A program made the translations under genes and the position numbers. From NCBI RefSeq assembly GCF_008635795.1, contig NZ_VWRQ01000021.1, positions 1-64,000 of the forward strand: a DNA stretch of 64,000 nucleotides, in the 5' to 3' direction. Within the stretch, counting starts at the first letter, position 1. Every line of letters begins with the position of its first letter. Source of the stretch: Paenibacillus tepidiphilus. GTDB taxonomy: Bacteria; Bacillota; Bacilli; Paenibacillales; Paenibacillaceae. Positions 31,209 to 41,500 of the stretch are shown here, piece by piece. The notes below the pieces were generated by a model that was not told the DNA's origin, ran no database searches, and saw nothing but the letters and a program-made list of their open reading frames with translations.

Positions 31209-32261
31209 CTATAGCTGATCCTGCCGCTCCTTCGGCAGCACCACACTGAAGGTGGAGCCGAGGCCAGGCGCGCTCTTCACGAAGATTCTGCCCTGGCACA
31301 GGTCCACAATGCGCCTGGCCAGCGGCAGGCCCAGGCCGTTGCCGTCCCGGGTCCGGGCTTTGTCACCCTGATAGAACTTCTCGAAGATATATTTCTGCAC
31401 CTCGGGCCGCATGCCGATGCCGGTGTCCGCGACTTCCACCCGGAAGCCGTCATTCTCTTCGGCCAGAGCCACTGAGATGCTGCCGCCTTCACGCGAGAAT
31501 TTGACGGCGTTGCCGATGATGTTCAGCCACACCTGCATCAGCAGCTCCTCACTGCCGAAATATTCCGTGTCTGTCAGCCGGATGTCCAGGCTGAGCTGCT
31601 TGCGGCTCCACTCCGGCTCCAGCAGCAGGATGGCCTCGCGGATTTGCTCGTCTAGCCGGAACTGCGATTGTTCGATTATGATCTCCTGATTCTCCAGCTT
31701 GGAGAGCTTCAGAATATTAGAGGTAAGCTGCGACAGCTGCCGGGTGCTGCCGATGATTTTGCCGGCGTAATCCTCCCGCTCCCCCTCCTGCAGATCCTTG
31801 CTCTGCAGCAGCATGGCATAGCCTTCGATCGCCGTAAGCGGAGTCTTGAACTCATGGGAGACATTGGTGACAAAATCATTGCGCAGCGTCTCAATCCCCT
31901 GCAGCTCCTGGACCATCTTGTTGAAGTCCCGCGACATATCGGCGAACTCTTCAATTTTGTAATTCTCGTACAAACGGACACTGAAATTGCCCTTGGCGAC
32001 CTCGCGGGTCGCTTCCCGCAGCTTGCTGATCGGATACAGAATCCGGTTCCCCATCAGTGCAGTAATGATGGTTCCGGTGAGAATGCCCGACAGCAGGATG
32101 ACGAGCAGAAACCAGAAGGTGTCGAACAGCCGTTTTTCCACCAGATTGAACTTGACAATGACCACGGTGAGGATCAGCGTGAAGCCCATGGAGATGAGCA
32201 GAATGAGAAAGACCAGCAGCACCAGTGCCACCCACAGATTGCCGAACCTGCTGTTCTTCAT
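31209..32261 (-). CDS. Sensor histidine kinase
   Basis: The 350-residue protein has two transmembrane helices (about 9-36 and 48-70) with almost no extracellular loop, then HAMP, a HisKA domain with phospho-acceptor His136 (VSHEFKTPL), and an ATPase domain with N box (IIGNAVKFS), G1 (VADTGIGM) and G2 (GNGLGLPLA). The tiny loop means it senses the membrane interior or a partner transporter, as intramembrane-sensing kinases do. It overlaps the response-regulator gene by 4 nt. The fused ABC transporter is divergent and the likely partner or target. Confidence 0.9.
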   Translation of the reverse strand: MKNSRFGNLWVALVLLVFLILLISMGFTLILTVVIVKFNLVEKRLFDTFWFLLVILLSGILTGTIITALMGNRILYPISKLREATREVAKGNFSVRLYENYKIEEFADMSRDFNKMVQELQGIETLRNDFVTNVSHEFKTPLTAIEGYAMLLQSKDLQEGEREDYAGKIIGSTRQLSQLTSNILKLSKLENQEIIIEQSQFRLDEQIREAILLLEPEWSRKQLSLDIRLTDTEYFGSEELLMQVWLNIIGNAVKFSREGGSISVALAEENDGFRVEVADTGIGMRPEVQKYIFEKFYQGDKARTRDGNGLGLPLARRIVDLCQGRIFVKSAPGLGSTFSVVLPKERQDQL

Positions 32262-32944
32262 GACTGCTTGACCGCCTTATAGCCGAGTCCCCGCACCGTC
32301 ACAATCTCGAATTCCGGAACATCCCGGAACCGTTCGCGCAGACGGTTGATGTGCACATCGACCGTCCGGGCGTCCGTCTCCGAGTCCAGGCCCCAAATTT
32401 CATCCATCAGCTGCTGGCGGGTAAAAATTTTGTTTGGATAGGCGATCAGCTTGTAGAGGAGATAGAATTCCTTCTGCGGCAGCAATACGCTTTCGCCGCT
32501 GCGCCATACCGTTACGGAATCATAATCCAGCGTAACCTCGCCCAGCGTCAGCCTGCGCTCATTCACAATCTGCGCCCGCCGCAGCAGCGCGCCCACGCGC
32601 AGTACCATTTCGTTAATATCAATCGGCTTCACCATGTAGTCGTCTGTGCCGACGAGAAAGCCGCGTTTTTTATCCTGGAAGCTGTCCTTGGCCGTAATCA
32701 TGAGCACCGGCATATTGTAACCCGCACTGCGCAGCCGCCCGATCAGCTCGAAGCCGTCGACATTCGGCATCATTATATCGGAGATCACGAGATCAATATG
32801 CTCCGCTTCAATTACATCAAGCGCGCTTTGTCCGTCTTCGGCGGCAACCGCCTTGTACCCCTGCTTGCCCAGCACCGTGCAGATCAGCTGGCACAGCGTC
32901 TCGTTGTCTTCCACCACGAGGATGGTAATCATCCTGTTCACCAC
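32258..32944 (-). CDS. OmpR-family response regulator
   Basis: The 228-residue protein has a receiver domain with phospho-acceptor Asp56 (LVISDIMMPN), acidic pocket VVEDNE and switch Lys in MVKPID, then an OmpR-type winged helix ending VRGLGYKAV. A GTG at 32944 or 32941 or the ATG at 32932 could be the start; no strong SD separates them. It is the first gene of an operon with the histidine kinase, 135 bp from the divergent ABC transporter that it probably regulates. Confidence 0.9.
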   Translation of the reverse strand: MVNRMITILVVEDNETLCQLICTVLGKQGYKAVAAEDGQSALDVIEAEHIDLVISDIMMPNVDGFELIGRLRSAGYNMPVLMITAKDSFQDKKRGFLVGTDDYMVKPIDINEMVLRVGALLRRAQIVNERRLTLGEVTLDYDSVTVWRSGESVLLPQKEFYLLYKLIAYPNKIFTRQQLMDEIWGLDSETDARTVDVHINRLRERFRDVPEFEIVTVRGLGYKAVKQS

Positions 32945-33079
32945 TTTTCTCTATAGCATTGTCTATGTCTAAATTATATTATCATGCCGCCGGACGGGCC
33001 AGTTGATGTTCAGTTCATATTTGTGTGTTATGATCCTTTCATCTCAACTGTAAGTTTGATTTGAAAGGAAGGTTCGCCC

Positions 33080-35437
33080 ATGCTTCAATTAAAGAATATC
33101 AGCAAAAGCTACACCACCGGAGACTTCACCCAGGTGGCACTCGACAATGTCAGCCTTAATCTGCGGGAGAATGAATTTGTGGCGATTCTCGGGCCCAGCG
33201 GCTCGGGCAAAACCACCTGCCTCAATATTATCGGCGGGCTGGACCAGTACGACAGCGGCGATCTGATCATCAACGGCAAATCGACGCAGAACTTTGCGGA
33301 CAGCGACTGGGACGCGTACCGCAACAACAGCGTCGGCTTTATTTTCCAGAGCTATAACCTGATCACGCATTTAAGCATTATGGACAACGTGGAAATGGGG
33401 ATGACGCTGAGCGGCGTGTCCGTTGCGGAGAAACGGGAGAAGGCGCTGAAGGTGCTGGAGCGGGTCGGATTGAAGGACCATGTGCATAAGAAGCCGAACC
33501 AGCTCTCCGGGGGCCAGATGCAGCGCGTAGCAATCGCCCGTGCCCTGGCGAATGATCCGGACATTATTCTCGCCGATGAGCCGACAGGCGCTCTGGATAC
33601 CGGAACCAGCGAACAGATCATGGAGCTGATCAAGGAGATTGCGAAGGACAAGCTTGTTGTTATGGTTACGCATAACCCCGAGCTGGCGGCAAGATATACC
33701 GACCGTACCGTGGAATTCCGCGACGGCAAAATCATCTCCGACACCAACCCGCTGCCCGACCAGAAGATCAGCTCCGCCTATAACCTGAAGAAGACCTCGA
33801 TGAGCTTCATGACTGCATTGAAGCTGTCCGGCAAGAATATTCTCACCAAGAAATGGCGGACGACCCTGACGGCCTTCGCATCGAGCATCGGGATCATCGG
33901 CATCGCCCTGATTCTGTCCTTGTCCAATGGCTTCAATAAACAGATCAACAATTATGAAGCCGGGGCCTTGTCGAACTTCCCGGTTATGATCAACCACTCC
34001 GCCGTCAGCATGGACCGGGCGGCCACCATGTCCGAAGATCCGACAGGCGGTCTCACGGAGTTCACCGACAGTACGGAAATCTATCCGTATGATCCGAGCG
34101 AGAACACGATTATGCATACCAATGTGATTACCCAGGAGTATCTGGATTATATCGCCAAGATTGATCCGACATTGGTAGACGGCACCTCCTTCACCCGCAC
34201 GGTCAACATGAATGTACTGAAGTCCGACGGGACAACGGCGACGGCCGTAGAAACAGCCGGCTTCTCTTCGTTCCCGAGCAAGCAGGACGGCGAGATCGGC
34301 AGCTATCTGGAGAAATATTATGATCTGCTGGCAGGCTCTTTCCCGGCCAATGATACGGATCTCGTACTGATTGTCGATGGCTATAACCGGCTCAATGTAT
34401 CCACGGTCGAAACGCTTGGCCTGGACTTCAATGCAGACAGCATTGCCTTCGACCAGATTATCGGCCAGGAATTCCGGCTGATCCCGAATAACGAATATTA
34501 TGCACAATCCGGCGATCATTACGTGGTGAACGGCACCTCCGCCAATCTGACCGATATGTATAACAGCGAAAGTGCCATTCCTGTCAAAATCGCCGGCATT
34601 ATCCGGGCGCAGGAGGATTCTCCGATGTCCACCATGTCGGCGGGCATTGCGTATTCCGATGATTTGGCGCAGCGCTTCATTGCAGACGCCCAAAATTCAG
34701 AGATTGTCAAAGCTCAGGAAGCCTCTGCCGAGGTCAATGTACTGACCGGCGAAGTCTTCTCCAAGACCGCAGGACAATCCGCTATGATGGGCCAGGCGGC
34801 GATGATGGGGGCAGCAGCCCCAAGCGCTCCGCAGACCCAGGAAGAAGTGCTTGCGGTGCTGGGGGCAACGGGAATCCCGTCTTCAGTCTCGATTTATCCG
34901 ACCGATTTCAATGCCAAGGAAGAGATTGTTGATTATCTGGATCAATGGAATGAAGGATTGTCCGAAGAAGAAATGATCGTCTATACCGATATGGCGGCGA
35001 TTGTGACTAACCTGTCGGGCGGCATCATGAACGCCATTACGCTGGTGCTGATTGCCTTCGCCTCGATCTCGCTGATTGTATCCCTGATCATGATCGGTAT
35101 TATCACCTACATCTCCGTTCTCGAACGGACCAAGGAAATCGGTGTACTGCGTGCACTCGGTGCCCGCAAGAAGGACATCACCCGCGTTTTCAATGCCGAG
35201 ACGTTCATCATTGGCGCGTTCTCCGGCATTCTGGCGATCAGCATCACCTACCTGCTGACCATTCCGGCCAACATGATCATCAAGTCGCTTACCGACCTGT
35301 CGAATGTGGCCCAGCTTAATCCGGTGCACGCCATTCTGCTGATCGTCATCAACGTGCTGCTGACCATGCTCGGCGGGTTCATCCCGGCCAAGTTCGCGGC
35401 CAAGAAGAATCCGGTGACGGCTCTGCGCAGCGAGTAA
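33080..35437 (+). CDS. MacB-like ABC transporter, fused ATPase-FtsX permease
   Basis: The 785-residue protein joins an N-terminal ATPase (1-225: Walker A GPSGSGKTT 38-46, signature LSGGQMQRV about 142, Walker B IILADEPTG, switch His in VTHNPE) to an FtsX/MacB permease. The permease has one helix at about 261-283, a large extracytoplasmic domain (285-645), and three C-terminal helices (about 651-676, 710-735, 749-770). Such type VII transporters move or sense peptides and antibiotics by mechanotransmission rather than channel transport. SD GAAAGGAAGG is present. The divergent two-component system suggests stimulus-driven expression, such as antimicrobial peptide response. Confidence 0.88.
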   Translation: MLQLKNISKSYTTGDFTQVALDNVSLNLRENEFVAILGPSGSGKTTCLNIIGGLDQYDSGDLIINGKSTQNFADSDWDAYRNNSVGFIFQSYNLITHLSIMDNVEMGMTLSGVSVAEKREKALKVLERVGLKDHVHKKPNQLSGGQMQRVAIARALANDPDIILADEPTGALDTGTSEQIMELIKEIAKDKLVVMVTHNPELAARYTDRTVEFRDGKIISDTNPLPDQKISSAYNLKKTSMSFMTALKLSGKNILTKKWRTTLTAFASSIGIIGIALILSLSNGFNKQINNYEAGALSNFPVMINHSAVSMDRAATMSEDPTGGLTEFTDSTEIYPYDPSENTIMHTNVITQEYLDYIAKIDPTLVDGTSFTRTVNMNVLKSDGTTATAVETAGFSSFPSKQDGEIGSYLEKYYDLLAGSFPANDTDLVLIVDGYNRLNVSTVETLGLDFNADSIAFDQIIGQEFRLIPNNEYYAQSGDHYVVNGTSANLTDMYNSESAIPVKIAGIIRAQEDSPMSTMSAGIAYSDDLAQRFIADAQNSEIVKAQEASAEVNVLTGEVFSKTAGQSAMMGQAAMMGAAAPSAPQTQEEVLAVLGATGIPSSVSIYPTDFNAKEEIVDYLDQWNEGLSEEEMIVYTDMAAIVTNLSGGIMNAITLVLIAFASISLIVSLIMIGIITYISVLERTKEIGVLRALGARKKDITRVFNAETFIIGAFSGILAISITYLLTIPANMIIKSLTDLSNVAQLNPVHAILLIVINVLLTMLGGFIPAKFAAKKNPVTALRSE

Positions 35438-35478
35438 AAGCTTACGAATAACCTGCGTGTACTGCACCAGCTCATAAC

Positions 35479-35502
35479 AAAAGGACCCCTCGGGGTCCTT
35501 TT
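35479..35502. terminator. Bidirectional terminator
   Basis: AAAAGGACCCC pairs with GGGGTCCTTTT. The A/T ends serve both the ABC transporter gene and the convergent AraC-DMT operon. Confidence 0.88.
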
Positions 35503-35520
35503 GTTGTTATACCGCGAATA

Positions 35521-36441
35521 TTACATTTCCGGATGCTCCATAGCTTTGCCGCTCCGGCGGAGCCTATACTTCAGCTTGCTTCCGGACAGGCACAATCCCA
35601 GAATGGTCAGCGCCGTTCCGAGCATGGCGAGCCCGGTAATCCGCTCCCGCAGCACCAGTGCGGAAGTAATGATCGTAACCACCGGAACGATATAGATATA
35701 TACGCTGCTGCGGACGGCTCCCAACATTTTGACCGACAGATTCCAGGTAACAAAGCACATCGCCGAAGCACCAAATCCAAGATACAGCAGATTCAGCAGA
35801 TTGTCGGGTTCTGCAAACCTGCGCGGCTCCAGCGAGAAACCGGGCCGGAGGACGGCGGGAAGCATGAAGATCAGGCCATAACCGAAGGTCCGCCGCGTTG
35901 CCTGGATGATGTTGTACCGGAAGCCGCTGATTTTCTTGGTCAGAATGGAATACACCGCCCAGACGGCCGCCGCCAGGACAGCCAGCAGATCGCCAAGCGG
36001 ATTCAACCGCAGCACAGCACCGTTGAGCCCGATAAGTACAATTCCGGCAATGGCAAACAGAAATCCGAGCAGGAAATTGCCGCTCAGCTTCTCATTATCC
36101 AGCAGAAAGTGAGCCAGAATTCCCGTGAAGAAAGGGGCAATTGAGATAATGACCCCCACATTCGAGGCGAAGGTGTAAGTGAGCGCGATATTTTCCAGGA
36201 AATAATAAAGCATGACCCCGCACAAGCCTGCACCAATAAAATAAATTTCTTGCCGTTTATGTTCCAATTTTAATGGTTTCGGATAGATCAGCCATAGCGC
36301 CGCATAGCCCAGCACAAAGCGGATCAGCAGAATCTCTGTGGGACTGAACGCCTCCAGCAGCACTTTGGTGGAGACAAAGGTGGTGCCCCAGATCAGAATC
36401 GTCAGGAGCGCCACCAGATGTCCGCCGGCATTTCTGTTCAT
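35521..36441 (-). CDS. DMT-superfamily transporter (EamA repeats)
   Basis: The 306-residue protein has ten hydrophobic helices in two EamA repeats (VALLTILIWGTTFVSTKVLLE..., and LGDLLAVLAAAVWAVYSILTKK...). The first repeat carries the WG-x-x-F signature. Family members mostly export amino acids or metabolites. The C terminus is basic. ATG 36441 is preferred to an upstream GTG. It lies 19 nt after an AraC regulator in the same operon, so its export substrate may be the regulator's ligand. Confidence 0.85.
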   Translation of the reverse strand: MNRNAGGHLVALLTILIWGTTFVSTKVLLEAFSPTEILLIRFVLGYAALWLIYPKPLKLEHKRQEIYFIGAGLCGVMLYYFLENIALTYTFASNVGVIISIAPFFTGILAHFLLDNEKLSGNFLLGFLFAIAGIVLIGLNGAVLRLNPLGDLLAVLAAAVWAVYSILTKKISGFRYNIIQATRRTFGYGLIFMLPAVLRPGFSLEPRRFAEPDNLLNLLYLGFGASAMCFVTWNLSVKMLGAVRSSVYIYIVPVVTIITSALVLRERITGLAMLGTALTILGLCLSGSKLKYRLRRSGKAMEHPEM

Positions 36442-36460
36442 CTTATACACTTCCCTGCCC

Positions 36461-37273
36461 TTATTGAAAGGAGTCCCGGTACACCTTCGGGGTTAATCCG
36501 ATCATATTTTTAAAATAGTTGGTAAAGTGGCTCTGATCGGTAAAGCCCGTCCCGAGTGCCGCTTCCAGCGGCATCGCGCCGTGGACCAGCATTCTCCGTG
36601 CCTGCCCGATCCGGATATTCTGCTGATAGCGTCCCGGCGGGATGCCCATTTCCCTCGTAAACAGGCGGAGCAGATGATATTTGCTTAAGCCGGCCAGCGC
36701 GCTCAGCTCATCCAGCGTCACATTACGGTCATAATGCCGCTCCAGATATCTGCAGACCAGCTGTACTTTCCGGTTGCCCTCTGGACGGTCCGCTGCCGCT
36801 GCCGGCTGCGAATACGCTGCGAGCAGACGCTGCATCAGCAGCTTGTAGGCTTCTTTTCTGACAGCTTCGGGCCGGTTCTGCTCTATCATCAGCTTCAGCC
36901 GCTGCATGGCCTCTCCCCATTCCGGAGTGTACAGGGCATTCACCTTGAAGTATGGCAGACTGCGGCAGCCTGAGAGCTCCTGCATCAGCCTGCCCATGCT
37001 CTCCCTGCCGATATTGAAGCTGTAAAAATGCAGTGGCGCCAGCTCCACCATCTCGCAGCTATGCTTGTCGAACGGATTAATCAGCATGCAGTCCCCCGGC
37101 TGAAGCCGGTGCTCCTGCCCGTTGCAGACGAAAATTCTCTCCCCCGCCTCAATACAGCCGATGGTGTAATAATCGTGGAAATGGGTGGCGAAGTTCTGCT
37201 TGATTCCTTTAAACTGGTAAAGCTCCAGTCCGAGCGCCTCATCGGCCCGGATGCTGCGCTGCTCTTGCTTCAT
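36461..37273 (-). CDS. AraC-family regulator with cupin sensor
   Basis: The 270-residue protein has an N-terminal AraC-type cupin (FATHFHDYYTIGCIEAGER..LQPGDCMLINPFDKHS) and a C-terminal double helix-turn-helix (VTLDELSALAGLSKYHLLRLFTREMGIPPGRYQQNIRI...FTDQSHFTNYFKNMIGLTPKVYR). TTAAGGAGGA precedes ATG 37273. It is cotranscribed with the DMT exporter, an arrangement typical for regulators of amino acid or metabolite export. Confidence 0.88.
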   Translation of the reverse strand: MKQEQRSIRADEALGLELYQFKGIKQNFATHFHDYYTIGCIEAGERIFVCNGQEHRLQPGDCMLINPFDKHSCEMVELAPLHFYSFNIGRESMGRLMQELSGCRSLPYFKVNALYTPEWGEAMQRLKLMIEQNRPEAVRKEAYKLLMQRLLAAYSQPAAAADRPEGNRKVQLVCRYLERHYDRNVTLDELSALAGLSKYHLLRLFTREMGIPPGRYQQNIRIGQARRMLVHGAMPLEAALGTGFTDQSHFTNYFKNMIGLTPKVYRDSFQ

Positions 37274-37361
37274 CTTTGTCCTCCTTAACACAGCTGGCTT
37301 ATGAATTAATTGTACAACACCCGCAGGTTCACGTATTGTATGATATTGCTGTTTCGGCGTC

Positions 37362-37388
37362 AAAAAAGGACAGGATATTCTCCTGTCC
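37362..37388 (-). terminator. Terminator of the soluble chemoreceptor gene
   Basis: On the minus strand GGACAGGA-GAATA-TCCTGTCC is followed by TTTTTT, 17 nt after the stop at 37406. Confidence 0.9.
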
Positions 37389-37405
37389 CTCGTGCCTTCG
37401 CTATA

Positions 37406-38227
37406 TTATTGAATGATCGAGGACATGAAACGCCCCATCTCGCTGCTGGTTTCATTCAGCCGGTCAATGGCCGCGCTGAAGCCGGCGACCAGCTCAGCCT
37501 GGGCGGCGGAGGAAGCGGCAATCGCTTCGATCTCCTGCTCCATCTGGCGGATGGAGCGCTGCACCGCTGCCAGCGAGGACTCGATTGACTTCGTCGCTTC
37601 CTTGGTATTGACGGAGAGCTTGCGTACCTCAGCGGCGACAACGCCGAACCCCGCTCCCTGCTCGCCCACCCGGGCCGCCTCAATGGCCGCATTGAGGCCC
37701 AGCAGATTGGTCTGCTCGGAAATTTCGCGGATGAAGCCGGCAACCTTGTTAACCTCGTTGGATTCTTCTACGGTTCTGCGGGAGTTCGCCAGAATTTCCG
37801 CTGTCGTCGCGGATAACTCTTCCGATTGGGCGGCCACATTCTGCACCATATCGACCAGCTCCCCGCTGATCCGGTTAATGCCTTCGGTCAGCTCTTCCAT
37901 CTTGTCTTCATTCTCCAGCGTATAGGCAATGGCAAAGGCGCCGATGATCTCGCCATCATCTCCATAGATCGGCACTGCCGAAGAGATTACAGTTGCACCG
38001 TATAATTCCGGAGACAGGCGGTTCGTGGTAGCATGGCCTTTCAGGGCATTGCCCAGGGAAGGGTCGTCCGGCGGGACGGGACTGCCTTTGACCAGGCCGA
38101 AATCCAGCACCTTGCTGGGCGCATAATAGTGAAATATCTCGTTATCCGTAATCCCGATCATAATATCCTGGGCATGAATCTGTTTAAACATCGGGGCGGA
38201 CAGGACCAGTGCATCTAATTTGTTCAT
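37406..38227 (-). CDS. Soluble methyl-accepting chemotaxis-type signal protein
   Basis: The 273-residue protein has a N-terminal sensory part with SAVPIYGDDGEIIGAFAIAYTLE (PAS/GAF-like strand pattern) and a C-terminal MCP region with hairpin tip EISEQTNLLGLNAAIEAARVGEQGAGFG. There is no transmembrane helix. It closely parallels the protein at 15143 in length and layout, though the sensor domains differ, implying different cytosolic inputs to one receptor array. TAGGAG precedes ATG 38227. Confidence 0.83.
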   Translation of the reverse strand: MNKLDALVLSAPMFKQIHAQDIMIGITDNEIFHYYAPSKVLDFGLVKGSPVPPDDPSLGNALKGHATTNRLSPELYGATVISSAVPIYGDDGEIIGAFAIAYTLENEDKMEELTEGINRISGELVDMVQNVAAQSEELSATTAEILANSRRTVEESNEVNKVAGFIREISEQTNLLGLNAAIEAARVGEQGAGFGVVAAEVRKLSVNTKEATKSIESSLAAVQRSIRQMEQEIEAIAASSAAQAELVAGFSAAIDRLNETSSEMGRFMSSIIQ

Positions 38228-38510
38228 ATGGAGTCTCCTAAGCATCTGTTTTTTACAATGTATATCGTCATATGGGGCGCATTTCTAAAGAGCGGATGTC
38301 AATCCGCCGCTGCCCGCCGGGTTGAGCAGGTGAACCTTTCTCTTCCTGTATACTATCAAGGTGATGCCTCCTGTCCGTAACGGGTAGGCCCGGGTTAACA
38401 TATAATCCTCCGTTGACAAAAGAGAGTCCGTCTTTTATCATCAAGGCGAAATGATCTTGTATACAAGATTTTGAACACAATATTTAAGCATAAAGGAGAG
38501 ATTCCGGCGC

Positions 38511-41500
38511 ATGAGCATCAAACGCAAAATCAACAGCGGCTGGCACTTCAGCAAGCAGCCGCTGCAAACAGCATTCGCCGCGGTGGAAGCGCTTGCCGCC
38601 GAAGCCTGGCAGCCGGTCAGCCTGCCCCATGACTGGCTGATCTACGATACCCTCAATTTGTATGAGGACGGTGAAGGCTGGTACCGCAAGGTACTTACCC
38701 TGGCCGAGCTTCCCGCACAGGGCAGGCTTGCGCTGCGCTTCGAGGGTGTCTATATGAACTCGAAGCTGTATGTCAACGGCCAGTTCGCCGGGGAATGGAA
38801 ATACGGCTATTCCACCTTTGAATTTGACATTACTCCGTTCCTGCAGGAAGGCGATAATCTGATTGTTGTACAGGTCATTCATGAATCGCCGAACTCGCGC
38901 TGGTATTCCGGGGCCGGCATTTACCGCTCGGTGTGGCTGAAATCCTACCCGGATACCCATCTTGCCCCGGACGGCATTTACATTGCGGCCAGACCTGCGG
39001 CGGGAGAGTCATGGACCCTTGATGTAGAGAGTGAGCTGATCGCAGGCAGCCGCAACAGCTCCTCCGGCCCGCTGGTGCTGCGGAACTCTGTTGAAGACCC
39101 TGAAGGGAATGTCGTCACTGCTGTAGAAGAAGCCATCCCCGCTGTGCAAGCCGGCCGGGATGAAGCAACGCCTGTCCGCACCCGAATGACGGTGAACTCG
39201 CCGCAGCTGTGGGATATTGAAGCTCCCCAGCTCTATACGCTGCGGACAGAACTGCTGGACGGCGGAGAAATTATCGAAGAAGAGTCGCAGCGCTTTGGCT
39301 TCCGCACCTTTGAGCTGGACAGTCAACGTGGTTTCTTCCTCAACGGCCGCCCGCTGAAGCTGCAGGGCGTCTGCCAGCATCACGATCTTGGCAGCCTTGG
39401 CGCTGCCGTCAACAAGACGGCGCTGCGCCGGCAGCTTGCACTGCTGCAGGAAATGGGCGTGAACGCCGTTCGCTCCGCGCACAATATGCCGGCGGTTGAG
39501 CTGATGGAGCTCGCTGATGAGATGGGCATCCTGATCGTCTCGGAAGCCTTCGACATGTGGGAGCGCCCGAAGACGCCCTACGATTATGCCCGGTTCTTCC
39601 CGGAGTGGTGGAAGCGCGATATCGCCAGCTGGGTGCGGCGGGACCGGAATCATCCGAGTCTGCTGATGTGGAGCATCGGCAACGAGATTTATGATACCCA
39701 TGCCGATGTGCGCGGCCAGGAAATTACCCGCGAGCTGATGAATGAGGTTCTGCTCCATGATCCGCGGGTTAACGCTTTTGTGACGATTGGCTCGAATTTC
39801 ATGCCCTGGGAGAATGCCCAGAAATGCGCCGATATCGTCAAGGTCGCCGGGTACAACTACGGCGAGAAGTATTATGAGCAGCATCACCGGGAGCATCCGG
39901 AATGGTTCATCTACGGCAGCGAGACCTGCTCCACGGTGCAGAGCCGGGGTGTGTACCATTTCCCGCTGGCCCAGCCGATCCTTGCCGACGACGACGAGCA
40001 GTGCTCCTCCCTGGGCAACAGCTCGACCAGTTGGGGAGCCCGGAGCACCGAAGCTTGCATCATTTCTGACCGTGACGCATCCTTCTCGCTGGGACAGTTT
40101 CTATGGACGGGCTTCGATTATATCGGCGAGCCTACACCTTATCACACGAAGAACTCCTATTTCGGCCAGATCGATACAGCGGGCTTCCCGAAGGATTCCT
40201 TCTATATCTATCAGGCCGAATGGACGGATTACCGGAGTCATCCGATGATTCATATCTTTCCTTACTGGGACTTCTCGGAGGGACAGCTCATTGATGTGCG
40301 TGTGACCTCCAATGCCCCGCGGATTGAGCTGTTCCTGAACGGTATATCGCAGGGAACCTTCGACATCGACCATGCCCACGGCAAGCAACTGGTCGGCAAC
40401 TGGCAGGTGCCGTACACACCGGGTGTGCTGCGGGCCGTTGCCTATGACGAAGAAGGCCGCATCATCGCCACCGGCGAGCAAGCCTCCTTCGGCGATGCAG
40501 CCAGGCTTGTCCTCACACCGGACAAAACAACGCTGTCCGCAGACGGCTGTGATCTGATCTTCGTGACCGTCACCGCCGAAGACACGGCCGGCCGGACCGT
40601 AGAGAATGCCAACAACCGCGTCTACTTCCGCGTTGAGGGGCCGGCACGGCTGGTCGGGCTGGACAACGGAGACAGCACGGATTACGACGCTTATAAGGGC
40701 GTGAGCCGCCGAATGTTCAGCGGCAAGCTGCTCGCTATCCTCGCAGCTACGCGGAATGCCGGACCTGTAACCCTGCACGCCTTCTCCCCTGGACTTGCGG
40801 CAGGAGAAGCAGCGCTCCAGTCTGTGCTGCCGGTGCTTCCCGTGCAGGAGGATGAGGACGGCTATCTGTACGCCGACTGCCCGCTGGAAGCCTGTGCGGC
40901 TGCAGAAGTGCTTTCTGACCTGCAGGAAATCGAGATTCCGGTGCGCAAGCTGGAAATCCTCTGCCCGGAAGGCAACCGGATTACCCCGGACCGGCCGGAA
41001 GTACCTGTACGCGTGAAGCTGCATCCGGAGAATGCCACCTACCGGGAAGTGGAATGGCGGATCACCAATGCGGCGGGCATCGACGCCAACAACGCCGCCA
41101 TTCAGGTACATGGCGGGGAAGCGGTTATCCGCGCGCTCGGAGACGGCGATGTGTATATCCGCTGCGGTACCGCGAATGGCGGGGACGGGGTCCGGCTCTA
41201 TTCGCAAATGGAGTTCAAGCTGACCGGCTTCGGCCAGCCGTTCCTGAACCCGTATGAGCTGGTATCCGGCGGGTACCACAGTGCGGCCAGCCGCAACCTG
41301 ACTAACGGCAATGAGCGCGGCGCCGCCACCGCCCGGGACGGCGAGAGCCTGATTCACTTCGAGCGGATTGACTTTGGGGAATACGGTGCGGATGAGATTG
41401 TGCTGCCGATATTCTCGCTGGACAGCGAGGAATTTCCGATTGAGATTTGGGAGGGCTTGCCGGGCGAGCCCGGTGCAGAGCGGGTGGCCGAGGTGCGCTA

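Noticed and set aside
33371..34693. 440-codon minus-strand frame
   Set aside because: Antisense to the ABC transporter, whose Walker and FtsX motifs are intact.
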